From Aphelenchoides besseyi (Eukaryota > Nematoda > Chromadorea > Rhabditida > Aphelenchoididae), in contig JAMPIQ010000002.1 in the NCBI GenBank assembly GCA_024699855.1, positions 15,500,001-15,564,000 of the forward strand: a stretch of 64,000 bases of DNA, given 5' to 3'. The notes under the pieces were generated by a model. That model did no database searches. It worked only from the letters and a program-made list of their open reading frames with translations, and was not told where the DNA came from. Position numbers and translations under genes: made by a program. Positions 38,636-52,100 of the stretch are shown here, piece by piece; position 1 is the stretch's first letter, and each line of letters begins with the position of its first letter.

Positions 38636-41186
38636 ATGGTGGGTTTTGTTGGACGAGATGCCATGCGGTTCATTGAAAGAGAACACTTAATCAGCATTGT
38701 TCTCTTGATTAGCACACTTTTCGCCGACAACACAGCGGCAGTGTCCTTTATGTTTTGTTGTTATATAATCTACGAGTATGGTGACTTCATTTTTCGATCG
38801 ATTTGTACATTAAGTCGTGATTTGGGGTAAGCTCTTAGTGTTTCGAAATGACTGATTATTCAGTTAATCGGTTCCTTTCAGGGGCTTAAAACTCTTGCTT
38901 ACCGTCAAATACGATCTGCACAAACGACTGAAAGCGAATCGCGGAGTCCACGAAATCTTTTTGGATTTAGTTAAAAAACATCCGAACAAGCTCGCTATTC
39001 AAGAAGTTACAAGCGAAAGAAGCGTCAGTTTTCGTGAATTGAACGAACTGAGCAATCGATTTGCTCGATACTTTCAAGTGAGTTTACAGCTCTTTATTTT
39101 TTTAAGAGATGGTTTAGCGTAATGGTTACAAGAAAGACCAAGTTGTTGCTTTGTTCATGGAAAATAGTATTGAGTTTGTTGCGTGTTGGATTGGTTTGGC
39201 AAAACTCGGAGTCATCACGGCGTGGGTGAATTCGAGTTTGAAATCGGAGCAATTAGCTCATTGCATTACAACCTCCGGTACAAATGCGGTCATTAGCTCA
39301 CGAACGTTGGCTCAAGGTCCGTAACAAGTTGCCGGCTAAGATCATTCAGTCACATTTAGTACTTCGCTCCTCACAACAAAATGGAACCCTAAAGTCGAAG
39401 AGCTTACGGTTTTACGTCTGTGATCTCGGCGACAAGAGTCCATTTCCGGAGACAATTCGAAATGACAGTTTCGTAAACTTGAGTAAAGAACTGGAATCTG
39501 AATCCGTGGAAGAACCGGTAACAAACGCAACAATCGACTTCAAAAGTGTTCTGTGCTTCATCTACACAAGTGGAACGACCGGAATGCCGAAAGCCGCGGT
39601 TATGAAACATTTCCGGTGAGTTCAATTGACATTTTGGTTATTGGAATCTTTTCGTCAAAATGCTCACACTATTGATTGCAGCTACTACTCAATGGCCGTT
39701 GGATCGGCATTGTCGTTTGGAATTTTGGCGTCGGATCGCATCTACATTTCTATGCCATTGTATCATACAAGCGCGGGAATCATTGGAATCGGACAAACTG
39801 TTTTGAGAGGATCAAGTGCAATTCTACGGCAAAAGTTTTCGGCTAGTAACTTTTGGCGAGATTGTGTCAAATACAAATGCACAGTAAGTGGATGGAGTTG
39901 GGTGTTGTAAGAATGCTTGTTGAAACAGCAATGCATTCGCAAAGACGAATTAAAGAGATCTTTGATAAGAAAGCAAATCTGAGAAGTTTATTTTTAGGCG
40001 AGTCAGTACATTGGCGAAATTTGTCGTTATCTTCTCGCACAAGTTCCTGTACCGGAAGAGAAAGAGCATCAAATGAGACTAATGTACGGAAATGGTTTGA
40101 GAATGGAGATTTGGGAAGAGTTCGTGAATCGTTTCAACGTTCAAATTGGCGAACTCTACGGTTCGACCGAAGGAACTTCGAATTTGGGTACGTGAAATAA
40201 CTCAACTGGAAATCATTTGATTTGTTGCAGTGAACATTGATGGCAAAGTCGGAGCTTGTGGTTTTCTGCCCATCTCACCACTCACCTCTAGAATGCACCC
40301 TGTGCGTTTGATCAAAGTCGATGAGAGTACGGGCGAAGTAATTCGTGGTTCGGATGGTTTGTGTGTGCCATGTCGTCCGGGAGAAACAGGAGCAATGGTT
40401 TCGACGATTAAGACCAGCAATCCACTACTCATTTTCGAGGGCTATTTAAATGAAACAGAAACCAACAAAAAAGTCCTTCAAAACGTTTTTGTTGCTGGCG
40501 ATAGCGTATTTTTATCAGGTAGTTATGTCTAGTTCATTCGTAATATACGTTCATTCAGGTGACATTTTGCATTGGGATCGACTTGGCTACGTCTATTTCC
40601 GCGATCGTACTGGTGACACATTTCGATGGAAAGGCGAGAACGTGAGCACAACCGAAGTCGAAAAAGCCTTCTACACCGATCCGACGATCCGAAAGTGGAT
40701 TGGCGATGTAACGGTCTATGGCATCAAGATACCTAGCAAGTTTTCGTTAATCTACTAACATTTACATCGTCTTTCAGATACTGAAGGGCGTGCTGGTATG
40801 GCGGCGATTTCACGAACTCAAGAGGATCAACATGTTTCTCAAGAAGTTAGTTGGGAAACTTACGAAGAATCTTATGTTTTGGTTTAGAAGTTCCTGAAAA
40901 CTCTTGCTCAATATCTGAAACAGAATTTGACCGCTCCCGCAGTCCCGTTGTTCATTCGACTTTGCGCCGATGTTCAACGCACGGGTACGATTAGGTCGCT
41001 GTGTTAAATCATTTAAGATTGATTTTAGGAACATACAAGCTGGTCAAAACCGATTTCCAGAACTTGGGTTTAGAGCCGGGCGAAGAGAACGATCAAATCT
41101 TCTTTTATTGTCCACAATCTCAAACATATCTCCCGCTAAACGACGAAGTTCGCAGTGGTCTCCATGACGGCACGTTAAGACTTTGA
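38636..41186 (+). CDS. Long-chain fatty acid transport protein / very-long-chain acyl-CoA synthetase (SLC27 family)
   Basis: The ATG at 38636 opens a hydrophobic N-terminal anchor, then [20 protein letters not shown] and [20 protein letters not shown]. The AMP-binding P-loop reads [20 protein letters not shown]. Further landmarks are [55 protein letters not shown] and the FATP signature [20 protein letters not shown]. The C-terminal part ends [17 protein letters not shown] ... LHDGTLRL at TGA 41184-41186. Exons are joined by short introns; the boundary near 39317 works in phase with a 43-nt GTCCGT...TTTAG intron. Role: fatty-acid uptake coupled to CoA activation at the plasma membrane or ER. 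Confidence 0.92.
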
Positions 41187-42005
41187 ACTTTTTACTCTCC
41201 GATCAATCAGTCCGCGCTGCCTCGCTAGTTTTTGTTCTGCCTATAGTCCCGTGTTCAGCGGCTGAAAGACATTTTCCCGAACGTGGAGGTTGTTTTTTCA
41301 AAAAAGGGCACTAAACACCCGGTTAAGATCTTTTGTTCTATTCAAGCAAACTTTCATATCGTAATTGCGTGTATGTTTTGTTGTCCATTCGATTTGTCCT
41401 TATTTATTGTTGCTCAAACAGTTCTCTGTAGAAATTCGATAGGTTCTTGATGATAAAGTGCCATGATGTTACCCGTCAGTTATTCAAAAGCATTAAACTA
41501 CGCAATCAGTAAAATAATCACGTCACAAGAAAAACCAATTAAGTCAACATTATTACACTCGTGTTGAAATTGACGCATGATAGCAACACAACGATGTCGA
41601 GTGTTTGATGCTCTGGTCTTGAATAATCTTTCCCTTTCGACTATCATGCGGTTCTTTACGTGAAATGACCTTTTAGACTTGTGGTCTATATCTCGCTGGC
41701 TTTTGGTTTCGCAATCGTTCTTCGAACAAACCCAATTTAGCATTAGTACCAAGTATCCTTGTGCTTATTAACTTGTTTTGCAACTTCACTTCGTTTGTTC
41801 ACTAAATCATTTCAACCAATTATACATCGATTTCTACGAATAATAATTGCATTCGCTTAACCCAAAAATCTCCGGGGAACTCGTTAGTTTGTCAACTTTG
41901 TCATTCAAGGCCAAATGCTTTCATTTTATTCTGTTTTTGCGGAAGAGTTTGTAGGTTTAGAGATCTTCTATTGTCTATTCGCTTGTTGATTTCGATCTAA
42001 TTGAA
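41187..42005. other. Intergenic spacer
   Basis: AT-rich; no exon, RNA gene or repeat recognised. It holds the 3' end of the transporter and the promoter of the next gene. Confidence 0.4.
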
Positions 42006-44081
42006 ATGCAAGCTGTTCGTTCATTCTTTCGTTTCCTATGTCAACCGTGCAAGAAAGACGAGAACGATGTCCAAAAACAGTCGAGTAATCAAATTGGTCC
42101 AGAAGCGAAGGTTGACACGAACGAGGTACCAGCTATGAAAACGGAAGTCAATGAGGAAAAAAAAACAATTGGAAGTGATCAGTCAATTATTGAATGCGGC
42201 GGCTCGAACACATCCACAGAACGCGTTGAGTGAGTTTCGAGCTTGGTGACTGATCATAAAACGTAATAGAAGTTGCTGCGAATCAACGGGCATTCTCTAC
42301 GCGACACCCGCTGAGGCTTGTAAAGGACCACGTGAAAAGATTCTTATTGTGACTTGTCCCAATGTGGCCGAAGCACGTCAACCGGACGCCATAGTCACAG
42401 TTGATGTTGATCCCGAAAGTTCAACATTTTGTGAAGTGAGTATCTTCAAATGCCATTAATGTGTTTTATAGATTTTAAGCAGATTGGATTTGCCTAACGT
42501 TGGCGATGAAGTTCATCACAGGTAATGGGAAAATATCAACCAATCGACCTCTTTGTTTGTAGTGGCTGGAATTCATGTGCAAGTTGTTATGGAGTGCCGG
42601 GAATGAAACGAACCCATTTAATCATTCCATGTCTTCACAGTTCTCGTATCTACATAATCAATTGTGTAGACGAAAGAAATTTGAAACTTGAAAAAGTAAT
42701 CATTTACTTATGCCCCAGTTGACAGTTTGTTTTAGACGATCGAAGCAAAAGATTTAAGTGTATTCAATGCTTCGTTCCCGCACACTTCACATTGTTTGGC
42801 AGACGGTACAATCATGGTCTCGACCCTTGGAGACAACAACGGAGACAATAGAGGTATCGTTGGACTTATATTATAAAGCTAATTGGTTCAGGCGAATTTA
42901 TACTTTTGGATGGGAAGACATTTGATGTAAAAGGCCGATGGGGAACCGATGATTTCAATCCCGACTATCATTACGATTTCTGGTAAAAAAAAGAAACGAG
43001 CATTTAATTCATGTCAATTAGGTATCAACCCCGAAAAAATGTGATGATCAGTAGTGAGTGGGGATCTCCGAACGCTATCAAAACCGGCTTCAATCCTGCA
43101 CACGTTGCGGAAGGTAAGAAGGGATAATAACGTCGCTAATTTCTTTGTTGCAGGCCTTTACGGCAACAAGTTACACGTTTTTAATTGGTCGGAAAAGAAG
43201 CATATTCAAACGATAACACTTGAAGGAGAAACCGGATGGGTGCCGCTTGAAGTTCGCTTTCTTCACGAACCATCCAAAGCACATGCGTTTGTGGGAACAG
43301 CTCTTGGCTCGGCTATCATTCACATATATCAGTCGGAGGTAAGTGAACAAGCGTCAAAATCGTTGAATTTTTTGTTTTGTAAGGTAGATGGCGAATACAA
43401 GCAACGAGTAGCAGCCGCTGTGCCATCGAAGTGGGTGAAAGGTTGGGTTTTGAACGACATGCCGGCGCTTATAACCGAAATCATCATATCCATGGACGAT
43501 CGTTACATGTATCTTTCCTGTTGGTTGCAAGGCATTGTTCAACAATACGATATTAGTGATCCGTTTAATTTCAAATTGACCGGACAAGTGAGTTGCCTAT
43601 CATTAAAAAAGCTTATCTTATTGCAGCTCATAATCGGCGGTTTGTTACATCGACAAAGTGGAGTAACAGTATTAGATGACGATTTCGTATGCTTTCACTT
43701 AATTTTCATTTAATGCCTACGAGCTTTCAGGTCGAATACGATCAAACCGAAGTGAAAGGTCGCCGAATCGATGGCGGACCGCAAATGATGCAGTTGAGTC
43801 TCGATGGCAAACGTCTGTATGTTACCACGTCGTTGTATTCGGTCTGGGACGAACAGTTCTATCCCGATCTGCCCAAGTACTTCAAATCATTATTTTCAAA
43901 TTCACAATGAGATTTCAGAAATGGTGGAGTTATGTTGCAAATTGATGTTGACACAGAAAACGGCGGAATGACGTTGAATCCCGACTTTCTTATTGATTTT
44001 GGTCAAATGTCGGGAGGTCCGTTTTGCGGACACGAGATGCGGTTTCCTACAGGTGACTGTACGTCCGACATATGGATTTAA
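42006..44081 (+). CDS. SELENBP1: Methanethiol oxidase (selenium-binding protein 1)
   Basis: It aligns along its length with SELENBP1: [188 protein letters not shown], and the C-terminal CTSDIWI at TAA 44079-44081. The metal-binding His and the Cys-x-x-Cys of the [10 protein letters not shown] region are kept. About ten short introns. The first ~77 residues (Cys pair near the start, then a charged low-complexity stretch) have no counterpart in the human protein. Role: oxidises methanethiol to formaldehyde, H2S and H2O2. Confidence 0.95.
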
Positions 44082-44323
44082 GACGCAAATAAACTTTACG
44101 ATCATTTGAATAAACAAAACATCTTGTCGAGCAATCAAGTTTTCCACGATGCCGTTTCTAATATAAGAGTGAAGGCTAAGAAGCGAAACCACGTCGCTTG
44201 AAGATTAGAATCAACAACGCGGTTGATAGTTGGCGGACGGGTCGGAGATTTCGGTCTTCTATGTCAATGAAGGTTCTACTAAAATTACGAATTGATTAAT
44301 TTCACAATCGAATCGACTGTTCA

Positions 44324-45734
44324 ATGGGTTGGCCACGAGCTCGTCCGTCACGTCTAACTCAAAATCGACTGTTGATCTGTGCCTACGTGTGCTTATTGTT
44401 AATGCTCTACGGTCTTTTGCACAATTATTATCTCACACAAACCACCGCACCGTCACATTGCTATTGTAATGGCGAAAACGTAAGTCGATAAGTTTGGGTC
44501 CTTTTTTCGTTGTTTTTAGTTCTGTTTTCCCGGCTTAGACGAAATAAGCCGACGAACGTATGGTAAACGATTTGATTGTTCGTTGTATAATTTCATTAAA
44601 TCACGTCAACTACTCGAACATCACGCCACGTACACTTCGGCGGCGGTTGATGAAATGGACAATAAGTGGATGCCGGTGTTTGCCACGGCTGTTTCGAACA
44701 ACCACTTCAACGAGTCGCGGTTAATGATGAAAAAGTTGCGGGAACTGTATCCCGACTCAACAGTTCTGTATTTCGATCTTGGACTTACTTTCTATCAAGT
44801 TTGTTCAAGTCATTTCGAATTCTTAAAGTGATAATTAAGGTAGAAGAAGTGCGCAAGTGGTGTAACGTCAAATATCAATATGTCGACTTCGACGACTATC
44901 CACCGCACGTCGCCGATTTGGGTACTTATTCGTTTAAGTTAATTCTCTTAGTAGGTTGTTTGCTCTTCTGATTGTCTACAAGTGATTGCAGGAAGTGTTA
45001 CGAGAACATAAAGCCTTCTTCTTCTTCGATTCGAGTGCACGTTTGTTGGAGCCGCGTTTGAATGAATTGGTAGCGCAAGTTCAAAGCGGCAAAATGCCAC
45101 CAATGTTCGGTTTCCGACGCGCTAATCATTCGATCTATGCAACAACCAATCCAGGTATACACAAATATATGATTGATAAGCAAAATTGTCTTCTAGAAAT
45201 GTATAAATATCTTCCCATTACAACCTCATTGCTTCGCCGCTACAACGAACCAGGAGCTACAATGATGTTCATTAGTGACTCCGAATACACTCGTCGAGTT
45301 CTCAAGTGGTGTGTTTGATTGTTATCTCGAAGTTTACGGAAATTTTCAGGTACGCATTATGCCTGTTAACAGAAGATTGCGTACAGAAACGAATAGCTAA
45401 CCAGTTGTGTCAAGTTAAACAGTTCGCGTCACACGACGTTTACAACAAATACATGAACTGTCATCGCTACGATCAGGTATGTGTGGTGTTTGAACTTATC
45501 AAATGATTGGACTTGTAGGCAGCAATGGTTTTGGCCAAATTGGGTGTCGAGTTGCCCGCTCGTAATGCACTTTGGGCCTATGAATACTCACAGTTCGCTT
45601 CGTATACTCCACCATATGACTCGAAGGGTATCATTGCCGCTCCAGACTTGTGGAAGATCGTCGAAATTCGACGAAACGATCGAATGCGAAACCCATTAGT
45701 TTTGAATTGTACATTGAACAAATTAGAATCTTGA
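44324..45734 (+). CDS. Type II membrane protein of the nematode DUF1647 family
   Basis: The ATG at 44324 gives a basic cytosolic start, then a single anchor (LLICAYVCLLLMLYGLLHNY) and a lumenal Cys-containing stem. The globular part has LMMKKLRELYPDSTVLYFDL, VEEVRKWCNVKYQYVDFDDY, PPHVADLGTYSFK, EVLREHKAFFFFDSSARLLE and IIAAPDLWKIVEIRRNDRMR, ending at TGA 45732-45734. The YDLGL / Y(R/S)KP / (D)SS-R block order is that of DUF1647, a glycosyltransferase-like fold family common in nematodes with no established biochemical role. Exons join with short introns, the last beginning AAMVLAKLGVELPARNALWA. It is probably Golgi-resident. Confidence 0.75.
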
Positions 45735-45770
45735 ATAAACGACTTAAACTTTTCGTTAAAAACACATAGT

Positions 45771-46023
45771 CCATTGGTGATTAAACTCAAAGCCAACTTC
45801 AGGTCTTGCAAACTGGAGAACGTCGAGCTGTCGACTTTGGAGTTTTTTGCCCAAGTCAAAGTCACTCAGCAGTGTCGGAATAGTTCTGCATTTGATGCCC
45901 ACGATGACTTTTAATTCGACGAACACGAATAGAAAATACTTTCCCGAATATCTTCTCATCCGGTTGTTGCTCACGAATTTGTTCGCTGCATAAAATTTCC
46001 ACCACCATTAGCTGAAGATTATT
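45771..46023 (+). pseudogene. Stop-interrupted coding-like remnant
   Basis: One plus-strand frame reads PLVIKLKANFRSCKLENVEL, STLEFFAQVKVTQQCRNSSA, then DAHDDF-stop-FDEHE-stop and continues SRISSHPVVAHEFVRCIKFP to a third stop at about 46023. The protein-like composition continues on both sides of the two stops (TAA near 45913, TAG near 45928). It could be a decayed gene or exons with a short unrecognised intron. It is preceded by an acceptor-like ACACATAG. No family is recognised. Confidence 0.35.
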
Positions 46024-46174
46024 ATCGATAAACAGCGAGACGTAAGTAAAAGCAAATTTCGGAATAAGTAAACGGATTCGCGTCTACGCGAATTGAAGTT
46101 CTGCTACAAATCTCGAAGTCGATTTTTATTGATATCAGTATAACTAATTCATACAATTGACCTTTCAAGTTGGA

Positions 46175-48805
46175 ATGTTTTCGTTCCGACGCTATCGAAT
46201 GACCAAACTTCTTCACGATGCCATTGCCGATGTGAATGTCTTTTATCGTAACCAATGGTCTTACTGCGTGAAGGTCTACAAGCTCAATCAATCGTTTGTT
46301 AAACCGATTTTTGCGATCTTCGTCTTGTTTTTGATCAAATATCTCATCAATTACATTCCTTACGCAATTAGATTGCCGTGGCACGAAGAAGGTAGAAGTT
46401 TTTGGTCAGGTTGTTTTTGACGACAATTCAACAATTTAGATGCTGATTTCTTTTATCAACGACCAATCGAAGAGCCGTTGGAATGGCCACATCAGATCTT
46501 AACACCATTCGATCACAAATATGGCGATCTCTACGATATTGACTATCGACTCAGCCATCCAATGGAGACGGATTGTCGTTTTCCGATCTTAATGCCAAGT
46601 AACAAATCTTTTAAAAAAAGCAGTTTAACAGCAATATTTGCAGATGAACCTGACTTAATGAACGATGTTCGACACTACTTGCAAGCGAATTGTACGCCGG
46701 CCAATGGTCCGATTCTCGTTCAACAGATGCTCGATGGATCGATTTTGGTCAATACTCAATTAAACTCCAATTTCCACACTAAATATGAGTGTTTTGCGCA
46801 GGAAATTCAGGGGACACTAAGACCAATCAAGAATGAAACCCATTTTGTTGGACCATTTATAAAGGTATCTTCGAGTCAGTTGACATTAACTCAATGAAAC
46901 TACAGCTTCCAAAAAACCGTCGTTTCTTCATACAAAAAGATCAATTTCACGTGTTTTGCAAGGACGAAAACGACTATACGAGTAATCGAAGATCGTCCAA
47001 GAGTTCATTGACTTCGTGTGTTTTCAGTATTTGAAGACGCTTTCACTTATGTCCCGTTCAAAAAGCGATTGAATCCACCACTTGTGGAGAATACGGAAAA
47101 CTTTTCGATTGCAATCTTAGTATTGGATAGTACGTCAAGGAACCAGTTCTTTCGGCACGCACCTCAAACCTTGCGTTTCATGAAAGAGCAGGGCTTTCAA
47201 ATACTTCATGGATTCAACAAGGTAACTGAATAACTAAAATGGTAATGAAAAGTTTGCAGGTTGCCGACAATTCGGCCGTGAACTTGCTACCGCTTTTGGC
47301 GGGAAAAACGTTTAGCACAAAATTTCACGGTAATCGCCATTTGGTTGACGAATCGATGATTCTCTCGCAGGGAATGGCGGATGTTGATTTCGAACACTAT
47401 TCCAAAAACATTATTGAACTCATGAAACGTAAGTGCGAACATACCATCAGCAATTACCGGAAATTTTACAGACCGTGGATGTGCCACTCAATGGAATGAT
47501 GATATTATGGTTTCTGGATTTGGTCTCTTCAATTATAACATATTCAAAGGCTTCTGGAAACCACTCACCGACTACTACTATCGACCTTACTACGAGTACA
47601 TGTACCGCGACAACGAGAAGTTTCGAACACTAAATGAGCGTGAGATTTGTGTCAACGGCGAACTGATGTCCAGGCGAATGTTGCAAATTTGGGAGCGTTT
47701 CAGTACCCGATATGCGAAACATTGTCATTTTTCATTCAACTTTCTGACTCACATTACACACGACACGGGAAATACGTTGGAATTGATTGATCAAAGCATC
47801 TACGACACTCTGATTCGTATGAAGCATCGAGGCGTTTTTGACAACACGATAATGATCTTGATGGGAGATCATGGCAATCGGATTGTAAGTTCAACATGTC
47901 AAAGTAAATAACTTTGTTTTAGGCCGACATTCAATCCACATATTCGGGTCGTATTGAAGAGCGAATGCCAATGTTTTCGATGTACTTTCCGGAGAAATTC
48001 AAACGTCTGTATCCCGAGAAATTGAAACACTTTATGATCAACAAGGTTAAAAGTCCAAGAAACACTTTAAGGTCCGTAGTTTTTAGAATCGATTAGTCTC
48101 GCATTTCGATCTACACGAAACTCTTCAAGACATTTTGAATGCAAAAACAACCGAAGACAATCGAACGGTCGGCGGTCAATCGCTTCTAGGCAGCGGATTC
48201 AAACGTGCCAGACGTTGTAGTGAAGCCCGAATAGTTTACGAGCATTGCACGTGTATGGAATTGGTACCCACAGATCTCGTTCCACAAGACGATACGGTAC
48301 GTTTGGTTTTTATTTCTATCGTCTTCCAGAACACATCGAGTAAAAGATTTTATTTCAGAAGCGTATGCTCGAACTGCTTCGCGAGTACGTTGCCGATGTG
48401 GTGGCCAATTCTTCGTGCTTGAATTCGGCGATTCTTTACGATCCGCCATTATTCTTGCCGTTTACGATCAATGCGAAAGTTCGAGCGGGTATTCGTTGTC
48501 CGAAGGCGTGGAACGATCTGATTCAGAATGGAACGATGTTAAATCGAACCGATCACGAAATCTTTGAAGTGGAATTTCGACCGGTATTACGCGCCAAAAT
48601 CATTGTCACCGATACGACATCGACGGGTGAACCCATGAACAACCTCACAACCAAGGACTTCGTTATTCGAACTCGTGTTCATTACAATCGTTTCACAAAG
48701 TACATTCGACTGGTCGCCAAACCGCACATCTCATCCCTGATTCCGGAATGTTCCGTGAATATTCTGGAAGATCTTTGTATGTGTTATAATAAAGAAGATG
48801 AATGA
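46175..48805 (+). CDS. DUF229 protein, alkaline-phosphatase/sulfatase-like fold, type II membrane protein
   Basis: The ATG at 46175 gives a basic start and an anchor (FAIFVLFLIKYLINYIPYAI). Then come CRFPILMP joined to NEPDLMNDVRHYLQANC, FSIAILVLDSTSRNQFFRHA, GFQILHGFNKVADNSAVNLL, ATQWNDDIMVSGFGLFNYNI, FNFLTHITHDTGNTLELIDQ, TIMILMGDHGNRI and RIEERMPMFSMYFPEKFKRL, and a C-terminal Cys-containing domain ending CMCYNKEDE at TGA. DST-S (nucleophile-like) and GDHG are the hallmarks of the alkaline phosphatase superfamily as found in DUF229, a family expanded in nematodes with unproven activity. About nine short introns. It is probably lumenal in the secretory pathway or on the surface. Confidence 0.85.
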
Positions 48806-49157
48806 TGACCCCTTGAAAACATGATCAAAGTGTGTAGGACGTCGAATCGACGCAAAGATTTCGTCTGTTCGACAGAAACTGGCGGCTTTCCATTACGCAG
48901 TTTTTATTGGAGTATTCAATCAACAATATGGCAAAAAAGTTGAAAACACCGTAGTTATAAAAAGTAAAACTTTGACAAATTTGTTTTCGACCGTTTTAGA
49001 AAATTGGTCACGAATAGAAGTTGGGGAGCAATTTAAAGAGAGAGGGATAAGTTGAAAACCCGTAGATCCGAAAGTACAATGCTTTTCACTTAATGAAAAC
49101 GTAATAATGAGATTCATCGGAACGTAGACGTCGGTTTGGCATTTTTGTGTTCATGGA
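48806..49157. other. Convergent 3' spacer
   Basis: It separates the convergent DUF229 and Dispatched-like genes; it is AT-rich with no other feature seen. Confidence 0.4.
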
Positions 49158-52100
49158 TCATTTCACTGCTTCCATAGGATATGGTTTTGCATTCACGGCT
49201 TGACATAACAAACAATGTTGACGATTCGAAGGCAGGATCAGATATAAGGAGGGCAGGAAGAAGGCTGTTGCGAACAGAAGACTGTAGGCAGTGGAGATAA
49301 GCAGAAAGACGGAAACTTGAAAGAACGCGTGCGTTTGCGAGGCGAACAACGATGCACCGGCAGCGAAACTTGAAGCTGCCGCCATACTGACGGGACGACT
49401 GGCACGTTTGATGGCAACTTGAATCCGATGTTCGGCACAATGGTTGTTCGGAACGGCAGCGCCATAATGAAGTGTGTAGTCGAAAGACAAACTGACAACC
49501 AATACAAGAATAATTGCTTCCAACATTCCAATCTGCCATCCGAACAGAACCAATGTTCCACACGTGCATATCACGATACTTATTATGCTGATTATCGCAC
49601 AAATGGCGTGAAGTCTGAAAGATTGAAGGAAGTAAACAGAACGATCGAACAGCCACTCACCTAAGAATACTCGCCGCGAAAAGAAGTACCACAAACAACG
49701 ACACCAAAACCGATTGTTTGGAGTCGGAAATAATCGAACGTTGCAAATCGTACCACGTTGACATCAAACTCCATTCTGTCGTATACCACATGGATTTCAT
49801 TCGGATGTGACGATCGAACAACTCGAATGAGCTGCTTAAGTTGGCAAATCTGTGAGAGTAGCGTCGTTTTGTTGGCAACATTGCCGTGTATCCGACCATT
49901 TCGAACGTGACATTGTGATACAAAGGCGTGTCGTTGTAATCGGTTCGAAGTTCGGTTGTCGACACACGCATACAATAGTCAAGATAGGTGTCGGAGAAGA
50001 AGTCGCTGTCGATGTTGCAGCAAACTTTGTTCGCTTTACACGGTAATTGACCGCTCCAATCGAGAAATCTAAACAAATTGGTTAGCCATAGTCTGAACGT
50101 AGATGTTCAACACCTTTCCGGCCAAAATTTCGAATTGTGTTCGACAAAGTAGAGGCTTCGAAAACGAAGCAAATGAGCAGCCAACAGTCGCATTTCATCA
50201 GCGTTTCGTACGTGAAACTGCGGATCACTTTTCAGTCGAACATCCTCGTCGGTTCGAAAATGTGCCGAGTTATCGACGGCTGCAATTCCCCAAACAAGTC
50301 GAAGGGTCAGAGGTAGAGCGGTTTTTTGTTCGACAAACGCAAACAAACGCTCGGCGTTGTTGTCGTAGAATTCGCTGGGATGCGAAGCTACGAACAGTTG
50401 CAACGGATTGTACTGTGGAAGATGTAGACGTGTGATGGATAACCAGGCACAGACTCCGACCCACAACAACAAACCGGACAACCACAAAAAACGACCACCA
50501 ATCAGGATTCCGGGTAATTGAACATCAATGAAACGACTCATTGAATGTTGTTTACATAGGACAAAACGCGTCCATGGGCCGAATCGTTGAATACATAGTC
50601 GTGAGATCAACGAATCGATGTAGCGACGTTGAATAAGCAGTGAAGCGGGTAGAAACGAGATCAAAAGAACATAGTTCGCAACCAACGAAAGTCCAGCGAA
50701 CAAACCGAAAGTTCTGAAGATCTTTTTTTAAAGTCATCATGACGTTCAAGATTACCGGAAAGCCAAAACAGCGGAAAAACCGTTGACTAAAAAAGGTACG
50801 ACCGTTGAGAACTGCGTCAAGAACATTGTCGAAGCAGTGTGTCGTAAACATGTGGTTAGACGCTCTTCGGTTAGTTGATCGAAAGTCTTTGGAAACGATG
50901 AATGCAACAAAAAAGCTCCGTCCGATCCGATAGATATCAACAGAACGAACACAATCAAATTGAGCAACGGAAACTCGGCGGTAAACAGTCCATAAATCGC
51001 AGCTGCTGCCAACACACTGGCGGCCAATTGCCAGATCACGGCAATGCAATAGATAACGGAATGTGTGTATCCAACAATCAGGAAGATAATACACGCAACA
51101 GCTAACAAACAATATCGGGAGTCGTCGATTGCAGCGTCGAGTAGAACATCGCGTTTTGTATCCAAGAGAATTCCTGGAAAGAAGATAAAAGCTAATGAAA
51201 ACTCACGTACCCTTCAGTTGAAAAGTTTTCGCATTTTTGTTCAACTCGATCAGCCGTTTCTCCAATTTAACGTAATGCTGCAACGGCACATCGTAGCCCT
51301 GGGCTCGATAGGCCGAATAGGTGAAAATCGGCAGAAACGTGTTCAAATACAAAGGTCGTTGGTCGAGATCACGTGGCAATATTCGATAGAACAAATCGAA
51401 CATCATTTGTGAGGAACAGTTGGCGGCAACAAGTCGTGGATCACAGTCAGGACATCGTACGAAGGCCAACGGTCGTTGTTCCTGTTGGTTTCGTTGAATT
51501 TCAGTCATACAGTTGCGACGACACTCGAGAATCTCTTCACGATACGCGGCACAATATCGGACCAAACGTTCGGCCTTTTTGATATCATCTCCGGTCAAAT
51601 AGGTGCAGTTGATTCGCGACTCCGGTGTAACACAAGCGGCAAAGTTCGCAATGTGCCAGATGTTACGGTGCGGAGTGATTTGATCGAAAGTCGACAACGC
51701 GTTTCGCAATTGATTGTGCAGACCGCACATTTCGGCGAGAAAGTCTTTGCGAAACGCAGCAGATAGATCGGCAATTTCCACCACGAACTGAGCCATGAAA
51801 TCCACTAAAACGAAATGACCTTTGAATATATCTCAATAAACTTACTTGCTGGAAGCGGATCGTCGTAACACGCAACACTTCCAAGTGAGCTCAGAAAGTC
51901 TTCGGCCCACGAACGACGAGTTCGATTCGGCCGTGCCAAATGGTTCTCATCGATCGCTTTGATTTCCGTCGAACTGTCACCCACAGTGTTTGTTGTGGCA
52001 ATCGGATTCGAGTTCTCAACATCGATTTGAATCCTCGAACCACGAAGCAATTCGGGTTGTAATCGGGACCACACCATTCGTGGAATAGCGTAGATGGTGT

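Noticed and set aside
39100..39140. tRNA-like words (GGTTTAGCGTAATGGTTA)
   Set aside because: It lies across an intron of the fatty-acid transporter, and no acceptor stem or T-arm can be formed.
50103..51112. Several long frames antisense or out of frame to the Dispatched-like gene
   Set aside because: They are shadows; the minus-strand frame with ordered transmembrane segments explains the region.
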